Of a stretch of 64,000 nt of DNA, positions 37,660 through 47,944 are shown piece after piece. The notes under the pieces are model-generated. The model saw only the letters and a list, made by a program, of their open reading frames with translations. It was not told the origin of the DNA and did no database searches. The stretch comes from Rhodospirillales bacterium. Lineage in GTDB: Bacteria; Pseudomonadota; Alphaproteobacteria; Reyranellales; Reyranellaceae. Each line of letters begins with the position of its first letter. The stretch's first letter is position 1. The stretch spans positions 1 through 64,000 of the forward strand of contig JACPOB010000043.1 in NCBI GenBank assembly GCA_016185145.1. The letters are read 5' to 3'. The position numbers and the translations under genes are program-made.

Positions 37660-38280
37660 ATGACCTCCGAGATCGTCCCGCTGTTCTCCACGCCGGTGGT
37701 GATCTCGGATCTGCCCGATGCGGCCGCGCTCAACGTCGATCTCTGCAAGGCCATTGCCGAGCGCAGCAAGAGCCATCCCGGCACGCAGCATTCCAACCTC
37801 GGCGGCTGGCAGTCGACCTGGGACATGGATCGCTGGGGCGGCGCCGCGGCGATCAAGCTTCTGGCCATCGGCCGCAACCTCGCCAATCGCTACACGACCG
37901 ATCGCGAGGGCAAGCCCGCTTCGGTGACCTGGCGCGCTAACATGTGGGCCAACATCAACAAGTCGGGCCACGGCAACGAGTTCCATTCCCATCCCGGCAG
38001 CTTCTGGTCGGGCGTCTACTATGTCGACGACGGCGGCATCTCCGTCGATCCGTCGCTGGGCGGCGAGCTGGAGTTCATGGATCCGCGCGGCCCGGGCCCG
38101 GCGATGTACGCGCCGCAGCTCGCCTTCGCCCTGCCGGGCGGCCTGTCGATCGGCGCCAACGAGGTCGTGCACCCCCGGACCGGCCGGCTGGTCATGTTCC
38201 CGGCCTGGCTGCTGCATCAGGTGCGGCCCTATCGCGGTGGTGCCGAGCGCATCTCCATCGCTTTCAATCTCAGCCTGTGA
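37660..38280 (+). CDS. 2-oxoglutarate/Fe(II)-type oxygenase-like protein (TIGR02466-like)
   Basis: 206 residues. NEFHSHPGSFWSGVYYVDD supplies a likely iron histidine and sheet, FPAWLLHQVRPYRGGAERIS the second histidine and an arginine for 2-oxoglutarate. This matches the TIGR02466 group of putative 2OG oxygenases. Substrate unknown. It lies between tsaD and gpsA, normally adjacent, and its TGA overlaps the gpsA GTG, so translation may be coupled. Confidence 0.7.
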   Translation: MTSEIVPLFSTPVVISDLPDAAALNVDLCKAIAERSKSHPGTQHSNLGGWQSTWDMDRWGGAAAIKLLAIGRNLANRYTTDREGKPASVTWRANMWANINKSGHGNEFHSHPGSFWSGVYYVDDGGISVDPSLGGELEFMDPRGPGPAMYAPQLAFALPGGLSIGANEVVHPRTGRLVMFPAWLLHQVRPYRGGAERISIAFNLSL

Positions 38281-39266
38281 GCGCCCTTGGTCATATCGGC
38301 ATCGTCGGCGGCGGTGCCTTTGGCACCACGCTCGCCTGCCTGGGTCGCCGTGCCGGCCGCCGGGTGACCCTGTGGTCGCGCGATCCATCGGTCGCGGCCG
38401 CAATCGCGCGCGATCGCAGCAATCCGGTCTACCTGCCGGGCTTTCCACTCGAAGCGGGCATCGAGGCAGCGTCGGATCTCGCTGCCCTCGGCGGATGCGA
38501 TGCGATCCTGCTGGTCTGTCCCGCCCAGGCCGTGCGCGAACTGGCGGCGCGGCTCGCCGGCGCCGCACCGATCGTCATCTGCGCCAAGGGCATAGAGGCG
38601 TCGAGCGGGCTTTTGATGCCCGAAGTGCTGGCCGAGATCCTGCCCGGCCGGCCGATCGCCATGCTGTCGGGCCCGAGCTTTGCCGAGGAAGCGGTGCGCG
38701 GCCTGCCGACCGCCGTGAGCATCGCCACCGCAGACGCAGCACTCGGCGAGACGCTGGCCGGCGCGCTCGCCGCCGGCGCCTTCCGGCCCTACTGGACGCA
38801 CGACGTCCTGGGCGTGGCGCTGGGCGGTGCGGTCAAGAACGTGCTGGCCATCGCCGCCGGCATCGTCGAGGGCCGCGGCCTCGGCCACAACGCGGCGGCT
38901 GCGTTGATCACCCGAGGTTTCGCCGAAATGGCCCGGCTCGGCCAGGCCATGGGCGCGGAGCTGGAGACGCTGGCCGGTTTGAGCGGCCTCGGCGACGTCG
39001 TGCTGACCTGCCATGGCCCGCTGTCGCGCAACCGTGCGCTGGGCGAGGCCCTGGGCACGGGCACGAAGCTCGCCGATTACATGGCCGGCCGTCGTCAGGT
39101 CGTCGAAGGCGAGGCGACGGCGCCGGCGGTGCTGGCACGTGCCGCGCGATACAAAATCGAGATGCCGATTTGTGCCGCCGTCGATGCTATCCTGCACCGC
39201 GGCGCCGACCTCGACGAGGCGATCCGCGCCTTGCTCGCGCGGCCGCTGCGCCGCGAGGGGAAATGA
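38277..39266 (+). CDS. gpsA: Glycerol-3-phosphate dehydrogenase [NAD(P)+]
   Basis: 329 residues. IGIVGGGAFGTTLAC is the dinucleotide-binding loop; CAKGIEASSGLLMPEVL, LSGPSFAEEAV and LGGAVKNVLAIAAG (catalytic lysine) are signatures. It makes sn-glycerol 3-phosphate for phospholipids. It starts with GTG 38277, inside the stop of the preceding gene. Confidence 0.93.
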   Translation: MSALGHIGIVGGGAFGTTLACLGRRAGRRVTLWSRDPSVAAAIARDRSNPVYLPGFPLEAGIEAASDLAALGGCDAILLVCPAQAVRELAARLAGAAPIVICAKGIEASSGLLMPEVLAEILPGRPIAMLSGPSFAEEAVRGLPTAVSIATADAALGETLAGALAAGAFRPYWTHDVLGVALGGAVKNVLAIAAGIVEGRGLGHNAAAALITRGFAEMARLGQAMGAELETLAGLSGLGDVVLTCHGPLSRNRALGEALGTGTKLADYMAGRRQVVEGEATAPAVLARAARYKIEMPICAAVDAILHRGADLDEAIRALLARPLRREGK

Positions 39267-39284
39267 AGATCGGAGGAGCGTGAC

Positions 39285-39449
39285 ATGGCGTATTGGCTCA
39301 TCAAGTCCGAGCCGTCGGCCTATTCGTGGGACCAGCTGGTCAAGGACAAGAAGACCTCGTGGACCGGCGTGCGCAACTTCCAGGCCCAGATCAACCTCAA
39401 GGCCATGAAGCACTGGAAGCTCCTGATGAAGATGGCCGGCAGCAAGTAA
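39285..39449 (+). pseudogene. EVE domain protein with in-frame internal deletion
   Basis: The 54 codons give MAYWLIKSEPSAYSWDQL, WTGVRNFQAQINLKAMK, then HWKLLMKMAG. The first 42 residues are the standard EVE (PUA-like) N-terminus and the last 12 match its usual C-terminus, but about 80 residues between them, including most of the nucleotide-base pocket, are gone. A ribosome binding site (GGAGGAG) is intact, so a short peptide may be made, but it cannot form the domain. Confidence 0.75.
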
Positions 39450-40310
39450 GTGGTCGACAACACCCGCGGCATCCTCGCGATGTCGGCGGCGGTCGTGGTC
39501 TTCATCTTCAACGATGCGCTGATCAAGCTTGCCGCCGAGGGCATGCCGGCGGTCCAGGCGATCGGCACGCGCGGCATCTTCGCCACGCTGTGGTGCGGTC
39601 TGGCCCTGCTGCTCACCGGCACCTGGCGCAAGATCCGCTGGGCGGCGCATCCGCGCGTGGTCTTCCGCGGCACGCTCGAGGCAGGCTCGGCGATCTTCTA
39701 TCTGATCGCGCTGTTCAACATCCCGTTCGCCATCGCCAATGCGGTCAATCTCTCGACGCCGGTCATCCTCACGGTGCTGGCGGTCCTGATCCTGAAGGAG
39801 AACGTGCGCTGGCGGCGCTGGAGCGCGGTCATCTGCGGCTTCCTGGGCGTGCTGCTGGTGATCCAGCCGCATCCCGGCGACCTCAACGCCTGGACCTGGG
39901 TCGCCCTGCTGGGCACGGCGATCGGCTGCTTCCGCGACATCTTCGTGCGCTTCCTGCCGGTCGGCGTTCCGACGCTGGTCGTATCCTTCTCGACGGCCGT
40001 GATCGTCGCGATCGTGAGCTGCGGCTGGGCCCTGGTCGAGGGCTGGCAGCCGATGAGCGGCCGCGCGCTCGTCTTCATCGCGGGATCGTCGCTGCTGCTG
40101 GCGATGGGCTATCAGTTCATCGTCGTCGCGCTCCGCTCAGGCGGCGAGTTCTCGGTGATCGGCGCGTTTCGCTACAGCTCGATCCTGTGGGCGCTCGCCA
40201 TCGGCTACGTCGTCTGGGGCGAGGTGCCCAATGCGCTGGCGATGGCCGGCATCGCCGTGATCGTGGGATCCGGCCTCTACATCCTGCACCGCGAGCGGAT
40301 CAGGCGTTGA
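39450..40310 (+). CDS. DMT (EamA) family transporter
   Basis: 286 residues with about ten membrane helices in two EamA repeats (first VVDNTRGILAMSAAVVVFIFN; second near ALLGTAIGCFRDIFVRF). Members export amino acids, nucleotides or other metabolites; the substrate is not predictable. GTG 39450 directly follows the stop of the EVE remnant. Confidence 0.8.
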   Translation: MVDNTRGILAMSAAVVVFIFNDALIKLAAEGMPAVQAIGTRGIFATLWCGLALLLTGTWRKIRWAAHPRVVFRGTLEAGSAIFYLIALFNIPFAIANAVNLSTPVILTVLAVLILKENVRWRRWSAVICGFLGVLLVIQPHPGDLNAWTWVALLGTAIGCFRDIFVRFLPVGVPTLVVSFSTAVIVAIVSCGWALVEGWQPMSGRALVFIAGSSLLLAMGYQFIVVALRSGGEFSVIGAFRYSSILWALAIGYVVWGEVPNALAMAGIAVIVGSGLYILHRERIRR

Positions 40311-40342
40311 TGTTTTCCGGGTCCGCTCATGCTCTTCGTCTT

Positions 40343-40407
40343 ATTCGGACCGCGGGCGTCTCGCCCGCCTCATGATCATGAGCGGGCGAGACGCCCGCGG
40401 TCCGAAT
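40343..40407. repeat. Intergenic palindrome, GGACCGCG family, copy 2
   Basis: Perfect 26-base arms starting ATTCGGACCGCGGGCG flank CTCATGATCATGA. A degenerate extra arm (GAGCGGGCCTGGAGGCCCGC) follows to about 40436. It lies between the convergent DMT transporter and creatininase genes. Confidence 0.9.
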
Positions 40408-40441
40408 ATGAGCGGGCCTGGAGGCCCGCGCTCCGGCAAGA

Positions 40442-41185
40442 TTACCGCGCCACCCACTTCTCGTAGTCGGCCGCCACCTCATCGACAGCCGTGTCGTAGA
40501 AGCGCTTGCCGTGCTCGGGCGTCGCCTGGTTGGGATCGGAGCCGATGCGGCCGTCGGGGAACACCCGGCGGTAATCCTCGGCATCGGCGAACGAGCCGTT
40601 GGGCGCGATCCGGGGCTCCATGTCCTTGCGCTGCATCGTCTCGGGATACCTGTACCAGGTGAGCGCCACTTCCGAGGCGGTGGCGTGGCTACCCTCGCCG
40701 CTCGGGTAGAGCTCCTTCTGCAGCGCCCGGATGCCCGGCCCGTCCCACCAGTTGCGCAGGGCGCACTTGATCGAGGGCTGGTTGGACATGCGCTCCATCG
40801 AGCGCTCGGCATAGATCTCCGAGAATGCCGCGGTCACGGTGGCGATGTTGCCGCCATGGCCGTTGACGAAGAAGAAGCGGGTGAAGCCGTGCCGCGCCAG
40901 CGACACCACGGTGTCGCGCACCACGGCGATCAGCGTGGTCGGCCGCAAGGTCACCGAGCCGGCGAAGGCCAGGTGATGCTGGGCCATGCCGACCGAGATG
41001 GTCGGCGCCACCAGCGCGCCCACCTTCTCGCCGGCGCCGCGCGCGATCATCTCGGCGGTGAGCGCGTCGGTGCCGATGAGGCCGGTCGGGCCGTGCTGCT
41101 CGGTCGAGCCGATCGGGATCATGATGCCGGTCTTGGTCTTGAGATAGTCGTCGACGAACTGCCAAGTCTTGAGCTGAAGCTGCAC
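40442..41185 (-). CDS. Creatininase family amidohydrolase
   Basis: 247 residues. IMIPIGSTEQHGPTGLIGTDA has the first metal glutamate/histidine, FFFVNGHGGNIATV the next, and PSGEGSHATASEVALTWY the last. The family covers creatinine, formylaminopyrimidine and mycofactocin-type hydrolases; no neighbour narrows it down. Divergent from the lipoprotein operon. Confidence 0.85.
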   Translation of the reverse strand: MQLQLKTWQFVDDYLKTKTGIMIPIGSTEQHGPTGLIGTDALTAEMIARGAGEKVGALVAPTISVGMAQHHLAFAGSVTLRPTTLIAVVRDTVVSLARHGFTRFFFVNGHGGNIATVTAAFSEIYAERSMERMSNQPSIKCALRNWWDGPGIRALQKELYPSGEGSHATASEVALTWYRYPETMQRKDMEPRIAPNGSFADAEDYRRVFPDGRIGSDPNQATPEHGKRFYDTAVDEVAADYEKWVAR

Positions 41186-41355
41186 GATCTACTCCACGGA
41201 ATATGCGAGCAGCGTAATGACCTTCGGCAGGATCGCAAGAGGCCGACTTCGAACGAGACGATCTGCACGCATCGGTTGATCGCACCAGTATGCGCTTGGC
41301 AGCGCGCAATACGTGCGATAGGGTCGACGTCCGCTATCGGGGGGAGGCGGCACAA

Positions 41356-41826
41356 GTGAAATCAAAGGGAGAGTGGCGGGTTTCGGTCTTCGCAGGCATC
41401 GTGCTTGTCTTGACCGGCTGCATGACCGCCCAAGAGCATCAGGCTGCTGTCGCCAATGCCGACAAGAACAAACTGACGGTCGGGACCGTTCAACGCGAAA
41501 TCCGGGTCGGCATGAGCGGCCAGGACGTCATCATGGCGTTGGGCTCCCCGAACATCGTCACGACTGACGAGCATCGCCAGGAATCGTGGGTCTACGATCG
41601 CTTCGCCACTGAAACCGTCTACTCGACGAGCAGTGGTGGCGTGAACGCTCTGATATTGGGCGGTGGGCTTGTCGGATCTGCTGCCGCGCTCGGGGGAGGG
41701 GCCGGAGCCGGCATGAGCTCGTCGGCTGGCGCAAGGTCGACGACGCAACGCAACCTGACCATCGTCATCAAATTCGACGCCTCGAAGAGGGTGAGGGATT
41801 TCGCCTACAGACAGTCGAGCTTCTAG
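41356..41826 (+). CDS. Small lipoprotein with BamE/SmpA-like domain
   Basis: 156 residues. A signal peptide ends at the lipobox LTGC. Residues about 45-80 (VQREIRVGMSGQDVIMALGSPNIV) resemble the BamE/SmpA/OmlA helix-strand unit, followed by a strand and a glycine-rich segment (ILGGGLVGSAAALGGGAGAG). GTG 41356 is preceded by GGGGAGG. First of three lipoprotein genes spaced 18 and 1 bases apart. Confidence 0.75.
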   Translation: MKSKGEWRVSVFAGIVLVLTGCMTAQEHQAAVANADKNKLTVGTVQREIRVGMSGQDVIMALGSPNIVTTDEHRQESWVYDRFATETVYSTSSGGVNALILGGGLVGSAAALGGGAGAGMSSSAGARSTTQRNLTIVIKFDASKRVRDFAYRQSSF

Positions 41827-41844
41827 TTCCCGGGGGGAGAACAG

Positions 41845-42378
41845 ATGGGTATTTTACGGGTTGCCGGCATGGTCGGCATATGCGCGAGCTTGCTCGGCGC
41901 CTGCACGCAGACCATTCCGCCGGAGGCCTTGCAGCTCTCCGCTACGTCATTGCAGGACCGTCAGATGCAAACGCGGCGGTTCGACACGAAGGACGAGGAG
42001 AAGCTGCAGCGTGCCAGTGCGCAGGTGCTGCAGGACCTCGGTTTCCAGATCGACGAGAGTGAAACGAGGCTCGGCGTGATCGTGGCCTCCAAGAGCCGAG
42101 ACGCCACTGAAACGGGCCAGATCATCGGATCGATCGTTGTCGCACTCGTGTTCGGCGTCCACATGCCGACCGACAAGCATCAGAAGATACGCGCCAGCCT
42201 GGTGACGCGTCCGGTCGACAACGGCAGCGATGTCGCCGTGCGCATCACGTTCCAGCGGCTGGTGTGGAACACGCAGAACAACCTGTCGAAGATCGAGGGA
42301 ATCAATGATCCCAAGATCTATCAGGAGTTTTTCGAGAAACTCTCCCAGTCGGTTTTCCTTACTGCGCAGGACGTCTGA
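41845..42378 (+). CDS. Lipoprotein, paralogue of the next gene
   Basis: 177 residues with lipobox LLGAC. The mature part has RRFDTKDEEKLQRAS, VLQDLGFQIDESETRLGVI, a hydrophobic patch (IIGSIVVALVFGV) and a C-terminal FFEKLSQSVFLTAQ. The same framework recurs in the following gene. Function unknown; envelope role likely. A GGGGGGAGA stretch precedes the ATG. Confidence 0.75.
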   Translation: MGILRVAGMVGICASLLGACTQTIPPEALQLSATSLQDRQMQTRRFDTKDEEKLQRASAQVLQDLGFQIDESETRLGVIVASKSRDATETGQIIGSIVVALVFGVHMPTDKHQKIRASLVTRPVDNGSDVAVRITFQRLVWNTQNNLSKIEGINDPKIYQEFFEKLSQSVFLTAQDV

Positions 42379-42379
42379 C

Positions 42380-42805
42380 ATGAGCCTTCGACAGATCTTG
42401 GTTGTCGCCGCCATGGCGACGGCGCTGGCCGCATGTCAGAGCGACAGCAAGGAGCAGATTCTCGCCACCAGCCAGTCGGCCGTCCAGCTGCGCAGCTATC
42501 AGGCTCGCGCCTTTGACACGACCGATCGTGCGAAAACGCTGCGTACCGTCATTGCCACGTTGCAGGATCTCGGCTTCGTCGTCGACAAGGCCGACGCCAC
42601 CCTCGGTACCGTGACCGCTACGAAGCTCAACAAGTACCAGCTTCGAATGACGGTGACGGTGCGCGAACGCGGCGCCACGCAGACCACAGTGCGCGCCAAC
42701 GCTCAGTACAACATCGTCGCCGTCGAGGATCCGCAGCCCTATCAGCAGTTCTTCGATGCACTGCAAAAGGCCATGTTCCTGACAGCGCATCAGGTCGACG
42801 GCTAG
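42380..42805 (+). CDS. Lipoprotein, paralogue of the preceding gene
   Basis: 141 residues, lipobox LAAC. RAFDTTDRAKTLR, TLQDLGFVVDKADATLGTV and FFDALQKAMFLTAHQV align with the preceding protein, but the hydrophobic patch is missing. Starts one base after the previous stop. Together they form a tandem duplicate. Confidence 0.75.
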   Translation: MSLRQILVVAAMATALAACQSDSKEQILATSQSAVQLRSYQARAFDTTDRAKTLRTVIATLQDLGFVVDKADATLGTVTATKLNKYQLRMTVTVRERGATQTTVRANAQYNIVAVEDPQPYQQFFDALQKAMFLTAHQVDG

Positions 42806-43010
42806 TCGCTCGTCAGGGAGGTTTCGACGGTTGATCGACTCGATCCGATACGGTGACAGCATTGCCTGCACGTCGGTCGAGCAACGCAAGCCGTGGTGTG
42901 ATGGCGGCGGCGGCTCCTAGATATGGCCTCTCCTGGAGCCTCAAAAGTCGCAATAAAAGAACCCAGCCTCGCTGGCGGGGTGTCGCCATCTCCGATGCTA
43001 ACTTAAGTTA

Positions 43011-43039
43011 TTGACAAACACCTCGGTTCTCAATAGAGT
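43011..43039 (+). promoter_or_regulatory. Near-consensus sigma70 promoter
   Basis: TTGACA (43011-43016), a 17-base spacer and TAGAGT (43034-43039), within a local AT-rich stretch (CTAACTTAAGTTATTGACA). This is stronger than expected in this GC-rich chromosome. It points into the hairpin and small ORF at 43095-43243. The sequence between 42806 and 43010 shows no other feature. Confidence 0.65.
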
Positions 43040-43094
43040 GTGAGCGTCTGTCGCTCTATGCATCGTTCATCCGACCCTAAGCAGACCGCTCCCG

Positions 43095-43151
43095 CCCTGG
43101 AGCCGGTCATACCGTCCGGCTGCGTTCAGCCGGACGGTATCGACTCCAGGG
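43095..43151 (+). ncRNA. Strong leader hairpin
   Basis: A nested 57-base hairpin: outer arms CCCTGGAG/CTCCAGGG, and an inner perfect 14-base stem ATACCGTCCGGCTG with a CGTT loop. There is no following U-run, so it is not a classical terminator. It lies 50 bases after the expected transcription start and 30 bases before the small ORF, which suits a structured leader or an RNA stabiliser. Confidence 0.55.
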
Positions 43152-43180
43152 GTGCAGTCCAGCGCGAAGGGCAGCAGAAA

Positions 43181-43243
43181 ATGCAGAAAATGCAGAAATT
43201 CACGCGCGCGGCGCCTGCGTGCGTCGTCGTGACGAGCTACTAG
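43181..43243 (+). CDS. Possible 20-residue leader peptide or small protein
   Basis: ATG 43181 begins a 20-codon frame reading MQKMQKFTRAAPACVVVTSY. AAGGG lies nine bases upstream, a well-placed ribosome binding site. No same-strand gene follows before the convergent DUF255 gene ends at 43273. It could be a leader peptide of a lost or moved gene (polyamine speF-type leaders are one candidate class), or a free-standing small protein. It does not match PqqA or mycofactocin precursors, despite the C-terminal TSY. Confidence 0.4.
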   Translation: MQKMQKFTRAAPACVVVTSY

Positions 43244-43247
43244 GGTG

Positions 43248-43267
43248 CGGCCCGCGCGAGTGGGCCG
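43248..43267 (+). terminator. GC hairpin after the small ORF
   Basis: CGGCCC (43248-43253) pairs with GGGCCG (43262-43267) over an eight-base loop, four bases after the small ORF stop. No U-tract is present, so it may be a Rho-independent-like pause, an attenuator arm or a stop-codon-proximal element. Confidence 0.3.
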
Positions 43268-43272
43268 ACAAG

Positions 43273-45293
<2,021 letters not shown>

Positions 45294-45297
<4 letters not shown>

Positions 45298-46451
45298 GCC
45301 GGCTCTTCTCCGAGGTTGCCTTCGCTGTTGATGAGCAGAACGCGGGAGTGGCGATCGAGTTTCAATGCCTTGAAGGCGGCCTCTTCAGTGCAGGCGCGGG
45401 TCAGCCCTGCCATGCCGGCGCAGCCGGAAGGGCCCGATGCAATCGCCGGATCGCCATCCAGCGGATGGGCGAGCAGCCGGCGCGCCGGAAGGACCTGATC
45501 CTCCTCGATGGTCATGAACCAGTCGGCGGCCTCGCCGACCACCGGCCAGGTTATGGGCGAGATCTCGCGGCAGGCGAGGCCACCCATCACCGTGTCGGCA
45601 TTGCCGCTGGCGAGCGTCGGCTTGCCGGCGCGATTGCTCCGGAACCAGCAATCCGCGCTCTCGGGCTCGACGACGACGAAGGTCGGCCGCATCGGCAGCA
45701 CGGCCCACAGATAGCCGATCACCGCGGCGGCCAGCCCGCCGACGCCCGCCTGCACGAAGACATGGGTCGGCGCCTGCCGCCACTCGGTGACGACTTCATG
45801 CGCCAGCACGCAATAGCCGCGCATGACGCTGCGTGGCGCCTTGTCGTAACCCTCCCACGACGTGTCGGAGATGATCGTCCAGCCGTTCTCCTGCGAGCGG
45901 CGTTTGCACTCGGCGACGGCGCTGTCGTAGTCGCCGTCGATGCGGATCACCTCGGCGCCGCGGGCGCGGATCGCGGTCTCCTTTTCGGCCGACGTGAACT
46001 TGGGCAGGAAGATGATGCAGCGATTGCCGAACAGTTTTGCCCCGGCGGCGACGGAGCGGCCGTGATTGCCCGAACTCGCAGTCGAGAACACGTATCGCGA
46101 CGTGATCTCCTTGTGGTCGCCGCGCATGACTTCGTTGAAGCCGGTGTTGACGTGGTAGGCCTCGCCCACGGCACTCGACAGTTCGCTGTACACGGCCAGC
46201 ACGCCGCCCAGCGCCTTGAACGCGCCGAAGCCGAAGCGCTGGCTCTCGTCCTTGACCCGGACCTCGGCTACGCCCAGCCGCCCGGCAAGCGCCGGCAGGG
46301 CATGAAGCGGCGTCGGCGCGTGCCGGGGGCACTGCTTCAATTCCTCGCAAAGTTCGGGAATTCCGTTGGGATTGACCACATATTGCTGTTCGCGCCCGAA
46401 TTTCAGGGTTTTCGCGGCGCGCGGGTTCTTTTCCAGCCAGGGCGTAACCAT
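45294..46451 (-). CDS. PLP-dependent diaminopropionate ammonia-lyase family enzyme
   Basis: 385 residues, fold type II. The PLP lysine is in [28 protein letters not shown] binds the cofactor phosphate or substrate, and [16 protein letters not shown] is the glycine loop. The layout matches DpaL (2,3-diaminopropionate ammonia-lyase). Amino acid catabolism is likely. It leads the unit with DUF255. Confidence 0.8.
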
Positions 46452-46517
46452 GGCCGGTCATAGCATGGCCGGCCGGCCTCAGATCGCCTAAGGTTGGGCC
46501 CAAACGGAGAGAAAAGC

Positions 46518-46775
46518 ATGAAGGTGAACGTCGAAGTGACCTGCACGCCCGAGGAGGCGCGCGCCTTCTTCGGCCTGCCCGACATCAAGCCGATGCAGGA
46601 CCGCATCATGAGCGAGATCGAGGAGCGCCTGCGCTCCAGCCTGGGCGCCATGAACCCCGAGACGGTGTTCAAGACTTGGCTGCCCGCCTCCATGCAAGGG
46701 GTCGAGCAGATGCAGCAGATCCAGCAGGCGTTCTGGTCGCAGCTCGCCAACATCGCCACCGGCAAGAAGGAATGA
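46518..46775 (+). CDS. Small conserved protein, DUF6489-like
   Basis: 85 residues, MKVNVEVTCTPEEARAFFGLP then KPMQDRIMSEIEERLR, a helical protein with a short N-terminal strand, resembling DUF6489 proteins next to polyhydroxyalkanoate or phasin-like genes in alphaproteobacteria. Start ATG 46518 with GGAGA upstream. Function unknown. Confidence 0.65.
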   Translation: MKVNVEVTCTPEEARAFFGLPDIKPMQDRIMSEIEERLRSSLGAMNPETVFKTWLPASMQGVEQMQQIQQAFWSQLANIATGKKE

Positions 46776-47153
46776 ATGATGAGCGAGCGTGAGAAGCCAG
46801 GTGATCCCAAGCCATACTACGAAGCTCACGTCTTCTGCTGCACCAATCGCCGCCCGGCCGGCCATCCGCGCGGCTGCTGCGCCGAGAAGAACGGTGAGGC
46901 GCTGCGTGACCACATGAAGGCCCGTGCCAGGGAGCTCGGGCTGAAGAACGTACGCATAAACAGCGCCGGCTGCCTGGACCGCTGCGAACTGGGACCGAAC
47001 CTGGTGATTTATCCAGAAGGCGTCTGGTATTGCTGCCCGACCAAGGAAGACATCGACGAAGTGCTGCAGAAGCATCTGGTCGAGGGCGGCCGCGTCGAGC
47101 GGCTGATGCTGCAGACGACCGACAAGCTGCCGAGAGATCGCGCGGGACGCTAA
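46776..47153 (+). CDS. Thioredoxin-like [2Fe-2S] ferredoxin
   Basis: 125 residues. Cysteines in HVFCCTNRRP, GCC, SAGCLDRCELGP and WYCC follow the thioredoxin-like ferredoxin pattern (C-x10-12-C...C-x3-C). It would carry electrons in the cytoplasm; partner unknown. It starts right after the stop of the preceding gene (TGA then ATG), so it is co-translated; ATG 46779 is equally possible. Confidence 0.85.
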   Translation: MMSEREKPGDPKPYYEAHVFCCTNRRPAGHPRGCCAEKNGEALRDHMKARARELGLKNVRINSAGCLDRCELGPNLVIYPEGVWYCCPTKEDIDEVLQKHLVEGGRVERLMLQTTDKLPRDRAGR

Positions 47154-47156
47154 TCA

Positions 47157-47220
47157 GTGGAGCGCGGACCTCCAGGTCCGGAAGAGCATGATCATGAGCA
47201 GGCCGGAGGCCCGCGCTCCG
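47157..47220. repeat. Intergenic palindrome, GGACCGCG family, copy 3 (diverged)
   Basis: GGAGCGCGGACCTCC and GGCCGGAGGCCCGCGCTCC flank GAGCATGATCATGAGC. Arms are imperfect. It abuts the stop of the HAD gene, between convergent genes. Confidence 0.75.
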
Positions 47221-47940
47221 TCACTCCACCAGCTCGCCCAGCCGCTTGATCACCCGCGTCGGCCTTGCCGTTGCGGTCACCGGGACGCCGGCGTCGAACG
47301 GGTCGTACCAGACGCCGCACATGCCGAGCTTCTGCGGGGCCACGACCTCCCATTCGTAGTTGTCGCCCACCATCCAGGCGTCGCAGGCCTCGCAGCCGAG
47401 CCTCTCCAGCGCGTGCCGGTAGACTGCGAGCTCGGGCTTGCCCTGGCCGAACTCACCTTCGATCTGGATGTGCTCGAAGCGGTGGGCGAGGTCGAAGCGC
47501 TCGATCTTGGCGCGCTGGGTCGCCGAGGCGCCGTTGGTCAGCAGCGCGAGCTTCACGCCGGCCTGGCGCAGCGCGTCGACCGTGGCGTGGGCGTCGGGAT
47601 AGAGCCGGTACTCCTGGCGCCGCATCTCGGTGAAGGCGTCGGCAATGCTGTCGGCCAGCGCCTCGTCGTCGTAGCCCAGCCGCGCCAGCGCGCGCCGGGT
47701 CGACAGGCGCCGCGCCCCGGGAATGTCTAGCCGCCATTTGGCGGCCGCGACCTGGTCCGTCCAGAGCGTGCGCGCCTCGTCCATCACCGCCGCGCGCACC
47801 CGCTCGATCGCTGGAGCATCGTGGGCGCCGAGCGGCTCGGCGAAGCTGCCGAGCAGGCGCCGCCAGGCCTCCTCGGGCTGGGCGTAGGCGCGGATCAGCG
47901 TGTCGTCGAGATCGAACAGGATCGCGCGTGGGAGCGGCAT
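47221..47940 (-). CDS. HAD family hydrolase
   Basis: 239 residues. The DxD nucleophile site is ILFDLDDTL; the motif II threonine/asparagine is in LALLTNGASA; motif III/IV are GKPELAVYRHAL and WMVGDNYEWEV. A helical cap domain lies between. The phosphatase substrate is unknown. Four bases after the LpoA-like gene. Confidence 0.85.
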   Translation of the reverse strand: MPLPRAILFDLDDTLIRAYAQPEEAWRRLLGSFAEPLGAHDAPAIERVRAAVMDEARTLWTDQVAAAKWRLDIPGARRLSTRRALARLGYDDEALADSIADAFTEMRRQEYRLYPDAHATVDALRQAGVKLALLTNGASATQRAKIERFDLAHRFEHIQIEGEFGQGKPELAVYRHALERLGCEACDAWMVGDNYEWEVVAPQKLGMCGVWYDPFDAGVPVTATARPTRVIKRLGELVE

Positions 47941-47944
47941 CCGA

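Noticed and set aside
43040..43243. 67-residue frame containing the 20-codon ORF
   Set aside because: Its ATG has no ribosome binding site and it would run through the hairpin; only the end has good signals.
43181..43243. PQQ or mycofactocin precursor peptide
   Set aside because: The C-terminal TSY is suggestive, but the glutamate of PqqA and the mycofactocin tail are absent, and no radical SAM gene is nearby.
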